DNA of 64,000 bases, taken from NCBI GenBank assembly GCA_910576345.1, contig CAJTIT010000003.1, positions 53,948 to 117,947 on the forward strand, read 5' to 3'. Position 1 is the stretch's first letter; every line of letters starts with the position of its first letter. The translations under genes and the position numbers were made by a program. This DNA is from Erysipelotrichales bacterium. Lineage in GTDB: Bacteria; Bacillota_I; Bacilli_A; Erysipelotrichales; Erysipelotrichaceae. The notes beneath the pieces were generated by a model. The model was not told where the DNA came from. It saw only the letters and a list, made by a program, of their open reading frames with translations, and made no database searches. Below are positions 1 to 7,460 of the stretch, piece after piece.

Positions 1-104
1 CCACTTAAATCATCATATTCAAGATATTGTGATGCTGAATTTAATTCATCAATTTTTGCGCTTAATCCATTCATTTTACTTAAAAGATATTCTAAATTTG
101 CCAT
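1..104 (-). CDS. Unknown protein, N-terminal fragment cut by window edge
   Basis: The reading frame starts at an ATG whose first base is at 104 and runs off the left edge of the window. Only 34 codons are visible, beginning MANLEYLLSKMNGLSAKID. A GGAG motif sits about 8 bases before the ATG, which supports the start. The visible part is hydrophilic and probably helical. It lies on the same strand as the plasmid-like genes to its right, so it probably belongs to the same element. No function can be assigned. Confidence 0.6.
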   Translation of the reverse strand, partial: MANLEYLLSKMNGLSAKIDELNSASQYLEYDDLS

Positions 105-264
105 TTTAATTTCTCCTTCATTTTTATTAAAAATTCATCTTATGTCTTTTTACTATAACCCTGGATCACAATTCTTTTACAATCTTGATCTTGCCTATAT
201 AGTACTCAAATGTTTTATTAGTTTCGTATTCTTCTTAGTTGTGTTTTTCATTTCACCAGTTCTT
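105..264. other. Short intergenic stretch without a convincing gene
   Basis: This AT-rich stretch lies between two minus-strand genes. An 18-codon minus-strand frame is present but has no good ribosome site. I see no terminator and no RNA gene. Confidence 0.4.
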
Positions 265-411
265 TTAAAAAGAATTAAACCACTCCAAATATGCAAAAGA
301 TAAATACATTTTGAAACATATTCTGTCTTTACAATCTTCATAATTATGATGTTTTCCGCAATAATCATCACAATATGCTTCTGCTATCTGTTTTTTTGTT
401 TTGATTTTCAT
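265..411 (-). CDS. Small Cys-rich protein, 48 aa, unknown
   Basis: A 48-residue frame starts at an ATG directly after the stop of the upstream beta-helix gene. The overlapping sequence GGAAGGAGAG gives it a very strong ribosome site, so translation is credible despite the small size. It has cysteines at residues 14, 18, 27 and 32 and a pair of histidines at 21-22, which together look like a small metal-binding knuckle. Small proteins of this kind are common in phages and integrative elements of Bacillota. I do not recognise the family. The tight spacing puts it in one transcription unit with its neighbours. Confidence 0.6.
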   Translation of the reverse strand: MKIKTKKQIAEAYCDDYCGKHHNYEDCKDRICFKMYLSFAYLEWFNSF

Positions 412-414
412 TCT

Positions 415-1485
415 TTATCTCTCCTTCCTTAAGTATACGACAGCGAAGTTAATTGCTTCATTAAGTTCAGCATATCTATTATGATGCAATATCTGTAGAT
501 AGAAATCAGAAATGGAGCCTGTAAAGTTTTCAAAATTAACCATAATGCCTGGTTCAAATGTTTTATAAAATGTCAATGCACTGTCATTGTCACCAATATG
601 TTCAAACTTAATATAATCTCTAAAAGATGTTATATATGCACGTTTACCAATATTTGCTCCTTCAACGATATCTCCTATGATTGCATCATCGGTTATGACA
701 GACTCATATGCTACAACACCATCTCGCCTTATAACTGAATGACCTTGAACAATCCCATCTAGTACATATCCGTTGTCTTTTACTGTAGCATGTTCTTTGA
801 TCAGACTGTTGTTTGCAACAACTCCGTCATCACATACGAACGCTCCATCCATAACCATCCCGTGATCATAAATCCATGAATGATTATCATGAGAAAGATT
901 GCGTTCAGATTCTATATAGCCGCCTAGATCTCCGACTTCAACTGCTGCATAAGCGTTGATAAAAGATTTTAATGCCCTTATACGATGAAGTGTTTTATTA
1001 TCCACAACAATGGTTTCATCCGTTAATTCATATTTCTTATCTTTCATTTCCTTATTGATGATCGATAAACAATTTTTATATGCATTTTCTGCTTCTTCAT
1101 TGGAGAAATTATGAAATATAGCAATACTATCATATTGACCATCAACACAATAACGATGATCAAACGTTGTAAGATCCTCGGCACTGTTATAAATCACTTC
1201 ATTGCACATACCGTTTTCAAGCATGTGCACTAACTTAATCGCATATAGTTGATTTCTAGACAATTTCCCATTTCTTTTTCTGCTTTCGATGACTGCCTTA
1301 CACCTTTTGTATTTTTCTTCCGCTTCTTCATCGGACAAGTCTTCAATAATAAGATTGTCCTGATAACCTTCATAGTCATACCATAAGCAAAATGAGTCAT
1401 CTCCAGAACGATAACAAACAGATATATCAGTTCCATTTCCAATCATACCTAACAAATCAATTGCATATTCTTGAACCTTTGTCAT
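415..1485 (-). CDS. Beta-helix (hexapeptide-like) protein of a mobile element, 356 aa
   Basis: The start at 1485 is preceded by GGAGG at proper spacing. The N-terminal half holds two diverged copies of a module of about 70 residues (near 5-68 and 82-150): an amphipathic helix with a YAI-L motif, an aromatic/acidic strand region, then a 'EEAE..Y+.C' helix. From about residue 180 a characteristic 'VEVGDLGGYIESERNLS' segment opens a run of short repeats with hydrophobic residues every five to six positions, as in left-handed beta-helix (hexapeptide) folds. Proteins with this segment occur in phages and conjugative elements of Gram-positives, with no proven activity. It probably binds a ligand or acts as a scaffold. 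The C-terminal 60 residues look globular. Confidence 0.6.
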   Translation of the reverse strand: MTKVQEYAIDLLGMIGNGTDISVCYRSGDDSFCLWYDYEGYQDNLIIEDLSDEEAEEKYKRCKAVIESRKRNGKLSRNQLYAIKLVHMLENGMCNEVIYNSAEDLTTFDHRYCVDGQYDSIAIFHNFSNEEAENAYKNCLSIINKEMKDKKYELTDETIVVDNKTLHRIRALKSFINAYAAVEVGDLGGYIESERNLSHDNHSWIYDHGMVMDGAFVCDDGVVANNSLIKEHATVKDNGYVLDGIVQGHSVIRRDGVVAYESVITDDAIIGDIVEGANIGKRAYITSFRDYIKFEHIGDNDSALTFYKTFEPGIMVNFENFTGSISDFYLQILHHNRYAELNEAINFAVVYLRKER

Positions 1486-1533
1486 ATTACTACCTCCATT
1501 GATGGTTTTATTACCACCACACTTTCTATCGAT

Positions 1534-1603
1534 GCATGAATGATTGAGTTGTCAAATCGGTTTTAACCGTGCATTTTAATTTGACAAGGAAAATCATTCA
1601 TGC
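1534..1603. repeat. Nested inverted repeat, candidate origin or structured RNA
   Basis: Three nested inverted pairs share one centre. The outer 12-bp arms GCATGAATGATT and its complement lie at 1534-1545 and 1592-1603. The inner 9-bp arms TTGTCAAAT and its complement lie at 1549-1557 and 1579-1587. A self-complementary CGGTTTTAACCG lies at 1558-1569. The block sits in a gene-free gap downstream of the replication-protein gene. There is no U-tract, so it is not a simple terminator. A cruciform, single-strand origin or regulator site is possible. Confidence 0.5.
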
Positions 1604-1620
1604 GATTTCCAATTTCATTT

Positions 1621-1639
1621 AGGTGGCAAGTTGCCACCT
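1621..1639. repeat. Perfect 9-bp palindrome with 1-nt centre
   Basis: AGGTGGCAA and its exact complement flank a single G. With such a short centre this is more likely a dimeric protein-binding site than an RNA hairpin. It lies 18 bases right of the nested inverted repeat and before another GCACCC/GGGTGC pair near 1660-1687. Confidence 0.45.
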
Positions 1640-1714
1640 AATTTATTGTGGTTTCCATTGCACCCACGAAGTCTAATGAGGGGGTGCCTTGCTTTTAGAC
1701 TTAATCACACTTTT

Positions 1715-1913
1715 TTACATACGATTAGGAAATGACATCCATGCTAATTCAGCCAACACACCTTCACTTTCAACATAATATAGCCATCACAATCACACAT
1801 AAACGTATCTATCCAAATACCTCGGCCATTAGAAACCAGTATTTCTTGATCTAAATCCAGTAAAGGGCAATCAAGGTTCAAATCATCATCGTACTCAAAC
1901 GGAATCCATTCAT
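1715..1913 (-). pseudogene. DUF551-like protein, frameshifted
   Basis: Pieces of a DUF551-type protein are read in different minus-strand frames. One frame gives 'NEWIPFEYDDDLNLDCPL', then 'EILVSNGRGIWIDTFMCDCDG'. A shifted frame continues with 'VESEGVLAELAWMSFPNRM' and a stop at 1715. The family typically opens with a 'W-I-P' strand and closes with 'W-M-P-L-P', so both ends are recognisable. The ATG expected at the ATGA overlap with the upstream small gene is out of frame with the body, which implies a second shift. Either the gene is decayed or the sequence has indel errors. Confidence 0.6.
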
Positions 1914-2080
1914 TTTCTTCTATGATAATTCCAAGAATGCTTTCCGGATGAAATGCTTATTCTATCTAATTCTTGTTCTCGTTTTATAGAACGATGAAGC
2001 TCTTTATCCAATGCATATTTAGGACACATTTCATGACAATTACTTCTTCGTTCTGTACATCCTTGACATTGATATTTCAT
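1910..2080 (-). CDS. Small CxxC zinc-knuckle-like protein, 56 aa
   Basis: The start is placed at the ATG at 2080 rather than at an upstream one because AGGAAG precedes it at good spacing and the protein then opens with 'MKYQCQGCTERRSNCHEMC'. Four cysteines and a histidine in the first 19 residues resemble a metal-binding knuckle. This type of short protein ('CxGCxxRxxxCHxxC') recurs in phages and integrative elements of Bacillota. Its role is unknown. The rest is a charged helix. Its stop overlaps the broken DUF551 gene, consistent with one operon. Confidence 0.6.
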   Translation of the reverse strand: MKYQCQGCTERRSNCHEMCPKYALDKELHRSIKREQELDRISISSGKHSWNYHRRK

Positions 2081-2148
2081 TTTAATTATCTTCCTTTCAT
2101 ATGGAATAAAGAAAATCAAAAGAGCGTCTACACAGATTACATAGATGC

Positions 2149-3552
2149 CTAATTTTTTGCAACGCCTAGTTCTTGGATCAAATATTGTAGTGCTGTATAG
2201 CCGCGTTTCATCCATTCTAGGAGCTGCATTTGCGTATCATATAATGTCTTACGCATGAAGTCTTCCGTGTGTCTGGCGCACTCCATTTCGTTCAGAAATG
2301 TCTCCAAACTTTTGGAGAATTGTTGCGGATGGGATTGGATATACTGTAGATCTCTTGTCACTGTTGACTTGTCAATTCCCAAAAGATACGCAATTTGGCT
2401 GTTTTTCATATGCTTGTCATATTTCAACTCACACACACTTGTTCTACGCTCCAACAATTCTGATTGCTTTTCTGTCATGTTTAATAATTTGTGCTTTCTT
2501 TTTCGTCTTGCATAACTCTGTTTTTTCATCCAGCGTGGACAAAGAATTTTTAAATGTTTGCATTCATCATGACTTATTTCCAATTTGGATATGATTGTTT
2601 CGATGCTACTTTTCATTCTACCTGGTGATGGTTTGCATCTATTCCTTACTTCGTGTTCGCTAAGGGGTTCATGAAACAATTGGTTCACTTTTAATGCTGT
2701 ATCAATTGCTTCATCGGATGTATATCCACTCCAAAACGCCCATTCTTGCATAATATAGATAAGATACTCCCTGTATCCTTCATAATATTTTGCATGATTT
2801 CTCATCTGAATCAGTTTTTTTAGATCCTCTAAAAAAACCTGGAATCGATCGTTTTTCTTTTGTTTGGAATTGCTTATCTTTGATTTGCCTTTTATTCTGT
2901 CTTTTCTATATTTTTTCACTTCATCCGCTGTATGTGGAAGTAGGCTTGTAAAGTCTTGAATGCTATAATTGGTATCATTGAATTCAAGTATTTCAACTTC
3001 TTTGAATGCGCGTGTATTTAAAGTGCCAGGAATGCGTATGACTTGAGTGATATTCATTGCTTTTGGATCCAAGCCATAACGTTGATATTTTTTAAAAAAT
3101 GCCTTTGTAATCGATTTATACAACTTGCTCAAATGATATGAACAATGCTTGAATGCATACAGCACATAAATCCCTCGCCCGCTGTCTACTACAGCAGTTG
3201 GTTCAAATGATAATTTCTTTTTTAACACATTATTATAGAAATCGATTGGTTTAAGCTCTTTGTATTTTGTAATGTTGTAAAAATCAAAATCAAGGACAAA
3301 ACAGTTTAAATGTCGTACATCCATCGATTGTTTTTTTGTATTCCAAAAGCTATTAATCGTAAAATAGGAATCTTCACTATAATTATCTATTTCAATTTCA
3401 CATTGCTTGTAGAATTCATTTACTGGAAACAATTTATCATACAATCTTGATTCCTCTTCGTCACTACAAAACGTTTGATCCCATGCTTTTAGGATGCCGG
3501 CATAACATGTATCATCTGAATCGGCATGGATTTTTTTAATCAATTCCATCAT
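2149..3552 (-). CDS. Plasmid/ICE replication protein with primase-like core, about 467 aa
   Basis: I start at the ATG at 3552, which follows GGAGG, rather than at 3585; the start overlaps the 3' end of parB by 17 bp. Around residues 75-165 are 'NCFVLDFDFYN' and 'PTAVVDSGRGIYVLYAF', matching the catalytic strands of archaeo-eukaryotic-type primases in plasmid and ICE replication proteins. A later 'IRIPGTLN' matches the usual motif after the core. The middle region resembles a PriCT-type helical segment. Near residues 375-425 'SQIAYLLGIDKSTVTRDLQYI' is a helix-turn-helix. It probably initiates or primes replication of the element. The family assignment rests on motif memory only. Confidence 0.65.
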   Translation of the reverse strand: MMELIKKIHADSDDTCYAGILKAWDQTFCSDEEESRLYDKLFPVNEFYKQCEIEIDNYSEDSYFTINSFWNTKKQSMDVRHLNCFVLDFDFYNITKYKELKPIDFYNNVLKKKLSFEPTAVVDSGRGIYVLYAFKHCSYHLSKLYKSITKAFFKKYQRYGLDPKAMNITQVIRIPGTLNTRAFKEVEILEFNDTNYSIQDFTSLLPHTADEVKKYRKDRIKGKSKISNSKQKKNDRFQVFLEDLKKLIQMRNHAKYYEGYREYLIYIMQEWAFWSGYTSDEAIDTALKVNQLFHEPLSEHEVRNRCKPSPGRMKSSIETIISKLEISHDECKHLKILCPRWMKKQSYARRKRKHKLLNMTEKQSELLERRTSVCELKYDKHMKNSQIAYLLGIDKSTVTRDLQYIQSHPQQFSKSLETFLNEMECARHTEDFMRKTLYDTQMQLLEWMKRGYTALQYLIQELGVAKN

Positions 3553-4252
3553 TTGCACTTTCCTCCAATAATCCAAGAATTTCAAGAATTCTGTTTAGAT
3601 CATCAATGTCAGAATAATTAAATTGAACATACTTTTCTGTTACTTTTGTTTTTGCTCCAATTTTTTTAGAAATTCTTGTTTTTAAATTATTCAGAAACAA
3701 TGAGCTTTTCTCTTTTGTTTCTATGTCTTCTTTTGTTTCAGATAATTTATTAAGATAGCTTTGTATCGATCGTTCACTGTATCCTGTTATTGCGGCAATC
3801 CATTCGCGTTTTTTGGTTCCGACCGGTATTTCATTTGCTTCTTTTGCAGAATAATAATGTGCCAGAACAGTCTCTGTAATTTTCAATTTATCCTTAACCG
3901 GTATGGATTCTCTTACTCCATTAGCTGCAATGAGAATTTTTTCTTCATCATTTTCATAATCACGAACAATGCATGCCAGTTCATCTGTATTCGATAACCC
4001 GTGTACCAGATTATATTTCGTGGCTCGCCATCTTCGCTCGCCAGAAATCAATTTATACTGGTCACCATCGCAAACTACAATACATGGAGTGATCTGTCCG
4101 CATATTCTTAAAGACAATGCCAATGTTTCAATGTCGCACATCGGATAATCTTTGTTTTTATGGTTTGGTACAATGTCATCCACATGAATCAATTTGATCC
4201 TGTCCCTTTTTTTGCTGGCATCATTCAGCATTTCATTTACCACATCATTCAT
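3536..4252 (-). CDS. parB: ParB/Spo0J-type partition protein, 238 aa
   Basis: The start overlaps the parA stop in an ATGA junction. Residues 20-105 form the ParB N-terminal domain, with 'VDDIVPNHKN', 'LALSLRICGQITPCIVV' and the signature 'LISGERRWRATK' that binds CTP in this family. Residues 120-175 carry the helix-turn-helix that would contact a parS site ('AAITGYSERSIQSYLNKL'). A lysine-rich linker and a short acidic C-terminus, probably for dimerisation, follow. With ParA it should segregate the element. I found no obvious parS cluster in the window. Confidence 0.85.
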   Translation of the reverse strand: MNDVVNEMLNDASKKRDRIKLIHVDDIVPNHKNKDYPMCDIETLALSLRICGQITPCIVVCDGDQYKLISGERRWRATKYNLVHGLSNTDELACIVRDYENDEEKILIAANGVRESIPVKDKLKITETVLAHYYSAKEANEIPVGTKKREWIAAITGYSERSIQSYLNKLSETKEDIETKEKSSLFLNNLKTRISKKIGAKTKVTEKYVQFNYSDIDDLNRILEILGLLEESANDGID

Positions 4253-5097
4253 AAAAGCTCCTCCAATTCTTTTAGCAAATTACGATAATCATTCGCAATA
4301 TGTGATTCACGAAATCGCTTTTCTTTGAATTCAAGTATTGTTTTTCTTTGCTGGGTCGCTGTTGTGATTGGATTTGATTGATAACAAAGTAGAGTTTTTA
4401 GTAATTTATCTCCAAAAACAAAGCGCAGGAACTTCACGTTTTCATCCTGTAATCTTGTTTTTTGTTTCATGTTGATCAATACACGCCAGTCGATTTCCAA
4501 GTCATACAATTCCTCTAGCGCCTTGATTTCTTTTAATGTCATTGCTAATCCTTGCTTGGAATCATCATCAATAGTGACCGGTATCAATACATAATCACTT
4601 GCATAGATCGCATTGACTGTAAGAAGTGATTTTACCGGTGAGCAATCAATGATCACATAATCATATCGGTTTCTGATTTCTCTTAATGCTTTGGAAATAT
4701 AATTCTCTTGCCTTCCATCACTTAATCTGATTTTTGTGTCAATCAATGAAAGATACAAATTTGATGGAATAATATCCAAAGTTTCAATGCTTGTTTTTCT
4801 AATGATGGTTGTAATTTTGGACGGAAGATCAAATATGTCACAGATTGTATCTTCCTTTTCTTGATTCAGATATTCATATATGAAGGTATTGATCTTTTCA
4901 TCTTGATGTTTATATTCATAATTGCACAGATCCAATTGATCTTCTTCATACATAAATGTTTTTCCAGTGTTACCTTGCGGATCTAAATCGATCAAGCATA
5001 TTTTTTTACCTTCTAACGCCATGCCAGTCGCAATGGTTTTCGCGGCAGTTGTTTTGCCGGTTCCCCCTTTTATGTTATAAATAGATATTGTTTTCAT
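4249..5097 (-). CDS. parA: ParA-family partition ATPase, 282 aa
   Basis: The protein opens with a deviant Walker A motif 'KGGTGKTTAAKTIA' at residues 10-23, as in ParA/MinD/Soj ATPases. 'ICLIDLDPQGN' gives the A' motif and 'YDYVIIDCSP' the Walker B motif near residue 150. No N-terminal helix-turn-helix precedes the P-loop, so it is the small (type Ib-like) form. GAGGAG lies upstream of the ATG. It is translationally coupled to parB. ATP-driven dimers on the nucleoid would position the ParB-bound element. Confidence 0.9.
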   Translation of the reverse strand: MKTISIYNIKGGTGKTTAAKTIATGMALEGKKICLIDLDPQGNTGKTFMYEEDQLDLCNYEYKHQDEKINTFIYEYLNQEKEDTICDIFDLPSKITTIIRKTSIETLDIIPSNLYLSLIDTKIRLSDGRQENYISKALREIRNRYDYVIIDCSPVKSLLTVNAIYASDYVLIPVTIDDDSKQGLAMTLKEIKALEELYDLEIDWRVLINMKQKTRLQDENVKFLRFVFGDKLLKTLLCYQSNPITTATQQRKTILEFKEKRFRESHIANDYRNLLKELEELL

Positions 5098-5128
5098 AAT
5101 TTTTCTCCTCTTCTTTGCTTTTGATTTG

Positions 5129-5656
5129 CTAATTCTTCTTTTTTTCAGTAACGAAATTGGCCGTTCCTGATTTAAATTTGATGATAAGCTTATTCATATC
5201 CACTTCTTTTGTATAGGGTATTAAGCAATTATTAAGTAGCAGCATCAATTTTTGCAGTGCTTCACTGTTTTTTTGATTTGGTTTATTGATTTTAACAATC
5301 TTCCCATTCTCGATGATACCGCTTTTTAAACTTGTCAAGCTGTATCCTTTGAGATAGTGATATATGATTATTTTCTGATACTGTATTTTTAATGATTTAA
5401 TTGCTTTGATAACTTTTGATATCCATTCGATTTGATCCTCTTGTAGTTGCAGATTTTCCAATAATAAATTTTGTGAGCCTTTCGAATCAGACATTATGTT
5501 AATGAATGCTCCAGAACCAGATGAGAATCGTTCGCTAAAATGCTCATGCACATTTAATCTATCGTCGATATCAAAATATCCTTTTAAAATATAATCACGA
5601 CATGTATATAAAGTTCGTTCTACTGCCTTTTTTGACTTTTCGTAATCTATCCACAT
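5129..5656 (-). CDS. Sigma/ArpU-like regulatory protein of mobile element, 175 aa
   Basis: The ATG overlaps the end of the upstream Xre regulator by 10 bp. Residues 1-30 form a helix with 'CRDYILKGYFDIDDRL'. Residues 75-115 read 'IKAIKSLKIQYQKIIIYHYLKGYSLTSL', which resembles region 4 of sigma-70 proteins and the phage ArpU/RinA-type late regulators. The C-terminal 70 residues are lysine-rich. A role in transcription control of the element is plausible but unproven. I cannot name a precise family. Confidence 0.45.
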   Translation of the reverse strand: MWIDYEKSKKAVERTLYTCRDYILKGYFDIDDRLNVHEHFSERFSSGSGAFINIMSDSKGSQNLLLENLQLQEDQIEWISKVIKAIKSLKIQYQKIIIYHYLKGYSLTSLKSGIIENGKIVKINKPNQKNSEALQKLMLLLNNCLIPYTKEVDMNKLIIKFKSGTANFVTEKKKN

Positions 5657-5892
5657 AATGAATTACCATCAAAAAAATCGCAGATACTCACATTCAATCC
5701 ATGTGCTAATTTGAGGATTGTAACTAAAGAGCAACAATAATCTGTTTTGTTTTCAGCATTATGGATTGTCCGTATCGAACATTCCGATAATCTTTCTAAT
5801 TCACAAACGCTTAACTTTTTTTCTTTTCTGATCTTTCTTATGTTTGCTCTCATAATCATCAACTGTTTTTCAATATAATCCTCTTTTTGCAT
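5647..5892 (-). CDS. Xre/Cro-type helix-turn-helix regulator, 81 aa
   Basis: The ATG follows AAAGGAGG closely. Residues 12-72 form a compact Xre fold ('IRKIRKEKKLSVCELERLSECSIRTIHNAEN...ILKLAHGLNVSICDFF'), with the recognition helix around 'SIRTIHNAE'. It is the first gene of the parAB/replication transcription unit and is probably its repressor. An inverted repeat AACGAAC/GTTCGTT at 5965-5989 just upstream is a candidate operator. Confidence 0.75.
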   Translation of the reverse strand: MQKEDYIEKQLMIMRANIRKIRKEKKLSVCELERLSECSIRTIHNAENKTDYCCSLVTILKLAHGLNVSICDFFDGNSLCG

Positions 5893-5915
5893 TACAAATT
5901 CCTCCTTTCAAGTAA

Positions 5916-5958
5916 CAAAAAAAGTGGATATGTCGTTAGTTGCTACAACATATCCACT
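5916..5958 (-). terminator. Strong rho-independent terminator
   Basis: The 11-bp arms AGTGGATATGT and its complement at 5923-5933 and 5948-5958 are followed on the minus strand by seven T. It lies between the tRNA array and the plasmid-like operon and would stop tRNA transcription before the Xre gene. Confidence 0.75.
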
Positions 5959-5964
5959 CGATCA

Positions 5965-5989
5965 AACGAACTGGTTATAAAAGTTCGTT
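5965..5989. promoter_or_regulatory. Candidate operator, inverted repeat
   Basis: AACGAAC (5965-5971) and GTTCGTT (5983-5989) are exact complements with an AT-rich 11-bp centre. The site is upstream of the Xre-type regulator and could be its operator; this is inference from position. Confidence 0.4.
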
Positions 5990-5995
5990 AATATA

Positions 5996-6030
5996 GCAAA
6001 ATGGACGATAACTTTACCGTCATCGTCCAT
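5996..6030 (-). terminator. Terminator-like hairpin after tRNA array
   Basis: ATGGACGAT at 6001-6009 pairs exactly with 6022-6030, followed on the minus strand by a short T-run. It is weaker than the next hairpin downstream and may also serve in trimming the tRNA precursor. Confidence 0.5.
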
Positions 6031-6043
6031 TCAATATCAATGA

Positions 6044-6117
6044 TGGAGCGAGTGATGAGAATCGAACTCACGTAGTCAGCTTGGAAGGCTGAAGTTCTAC
6101 CATTGAACTACACTCGC
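6044..6117 (-). tRNA. tRNA-Gly (TCC)
   Basis: A complete 74-nt cloverleaf. The acceptor arm GCGAGTG pairs with its 3' strand, the anticodon loop is CTTCCAA, the T-loop is GTTCGATTC and CCA is encoded. It is the last gene of the six-tRNA array, next to the mobile-element-like region. Confidence 0.95.
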
Positions 6118-6120
6118 AAA

Positions 6121-6196
6121 TGGTGACCCGTTGGCGATTCGAACGCCAGACCCTTTGATTAAAAGTCAAATGCTCTACCAACTGAGCTAACGGGTC
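6121..6196 (-). tRNA. tRNA-Lys (TTT)
   Basis: A complete 76-nt cloverleaf with acceptor GACCCGT, anticodon loop CTTTTAA, T-loop GTTCGAATC and an encoded CCA. It is separated by 3 nt from tRNA-Gly. Confidence 0.95.
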
Positions 6197-6209
6197 AGTA
6201 ATAAAAATA

Positions 6210-6285
6210 TGGCTGGGGTAACTGGATTCGAACCAGTGAGATGCCAGAGTCAAAGTCTGGTGCCTTACCGCTTGGCTATACCCCA
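6210..6285 (-). tRNA. tRNA-Gln (TTG)
   Basis: A cloverleaf with acceptor TGGGGTA, anticodon loop CTTTGAC and T-loop GTTCGAATC, with CCA encoded. Confidence 0.95.
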
Positions 6286-6305
6286 ATGAACAACAAGTGA
6301 TAAGA

Positions 6306-6389
6306 TGGTGGAGAGGGGCAGATTCGAACTGCCGAACCCTAAGGAGATGAGTTACAGTCACCCGCGTTTAGCCACTTCGCTACCTCTCC
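6306..6389 (-). tRNA. tRNA-Tyr (GTA)
   Basis: An 84-nt class II tRNA with a long variable arm. The acceptor is GGAGAGG, the anticodon loop CTGTAAC and the T-loop GTTCGAATC, with CCA encoded. Confidence 0.93.
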
Positions 6390-6408
6390 ACATATTCTAA
6401 TCAAAAAA

Positions 6409-6484
<76 letters not shown>

Positions 6485-6492
6485 ATAAAAAA

Positions 6493-6568
6493 TGGTGGAG
6501 GTTGAGGGACTCGAACCCCCGACCCTCTGCTTGTAAGGCAGACGCTCTCCCAACTGAGCTAAACCTCC
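6493..6568 (-). tRNA. tRNA-Val (TAC)
   Basis: A cloverleaf with acceptor GGAGGTT, anticodon loop CTTACAA and T-loop GTTCGAGTC, with CCA encoded. It is the first gene of the array after the promoter. Confidence 0.95.
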
Positions 6569-6612
6569 ATTTTAGGTCGTCACTGAGAAACTGTTTTCCT
6601 TAGTGCCCTAAT

Positions 6613-6641
6613 ATAATACCATTTCACTTTTTATCTGTCAA
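6613..6641 (-). promoter_or_regulatory. Consensus promoter of the tRNA array
   Basis: On the minus strand TTGACA (6636-6641) and TATTAT (6613-6618) are separated by exactly 17 bases, and the first tRNA begins about 45 bases downstream. This near-perfect sigma-A promoter fits stable-RNA transcription. Confidence 0.9.
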
Positions 6642-6998
6642 CGTTTTTTTATAATTTTTCGTTACTTTTTTGCTTTCATGAACAGCTCAATTATTATTGA
6701 AAGCTTCGATTGCGTAAAAAGAAAAGAATTAAAGTTCCGTTTAGATATAATCAGATTGTAAAAGCCGGTTCTCAAATGAGAACGGATGTGTATTTTTATG
6801 TGCAAGGTTAGTCAATTAAGATGAAAGAAATATTCCTAAACACAAAAAAGGAGCACAGTGAAATGCCTTTGAAATGAAAAAATCGGATGCGATTATTTAC
6901 GAAGGTGTGAAACAAAGATTTTCAACCATTCTTTCACGAAAACAATTCCATTCATATGTAAAATCTGTTATACTATCCAAGAAAGATAGGTGCTTTTC
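6642..6998. other. Gene-poor gap with possible small frame and palindrome
   Basis: There is no convincing gene. A palindrome around TTCTCAAATGAGAA lies near 6769-6782. A 42-codon plus-strand frame at 6874-7002 (opening MKKSDAIIYEGVK) ends in an ATGA overlap with the next gene but has no ribosome site close by. A possible promoter TTCCAT-17-TATACT lies just before 6975. The stretch may hold decayed coding remnants. Confidence 0.4.
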
Positions 6999-7430
6999 AT
7001 GAAAATATACAATTTAAACACAAGAAACAGCAATCAACGATTTTACAAATCGATTCTATATGGACTTCTAACAGGAATTGTATGTGCAGTACTCTTTTCC
7101 GAATTTGTCAAGCTGACAAATATTACTTTTACATTTTTCTATCTGATTACAGGGTATGCCATTGCACAATCCATTCAGAAAGCCGGCGGCGGTCTTGGAG
7201 TCAAATACTCCTATCTTGGCGCTGCTCTTACTGCTTTCAGCTTTCTGTTGACGCAACTGTTTATTTACTTTGGTTATGAACTGTTGACCATGCCACAAAC
7301 ATGGCTGGATTGCCTCATCTTTGTACTAAAAGATCTTGTTTCCATGAATGGGCACGCAATCATAACCCTTGTACTTATGGCTTTTGGCATTTACATCGGC
7401 TTTACATACTCAAACATTACAAAAGATTAA
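6999..7430 (+). CDS. Unknown four-helix membrane protein, 143 aa
   Basis: I start at the ATG at 6999; a GTG three codons earlier would also be in frame. The ribosome site is weak. The protein has a basic N-terminus and then about four hydrophobic segments (near residues 19-37, 44-60, 72-92 and 118-136), with a glycine-rich 'KAGGGLGVKYSYLG' loop between the second and third. It stands alone between the tRNA array and a convergent gene and has its own terminator. I do not recognise the family. It is a small integral membrane protein with no visible catalytic motif. Confidence 0.65.
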   Translation: MKIYNLNTRNSNQRFYKSILYGLLTGIVCAVLFSEFVKLTNITFTFFYLITGYAIAQSIQKAGGGLGVKYSYLGAALTAFSFLLTQLFIYFGYELLTMPQTWLDCLIFVLKDLVSMNGHAIITLVLMAFGIYIGFTYSNITKD

Positions 7431-7432
7431 AG

Positions 7433-7460
7433 AAAGAAGCAATCCGTCAGCTTCTTTTTT
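7433..7460 (+). terminator. Terminator of the membrane-protein gene
   Basis: AAGAAGC (7434-7440) pairs with GCTTCTT (7450-7456) and runs into a six-T tract on the plus strand. It overlaps the last codons of the convergent gene. Confidence 0.65.

Noticed and set aside
2255..2594. Plus-strand open frames inside the replication-protein gene
   Set aside because: They are antisense shadows of the primase-like gene with no ribosome sites.
6068..6361. Open frame of 97 codons on the minus strand
   Set aside because: It runs across the tRNA genes and is explained by them.
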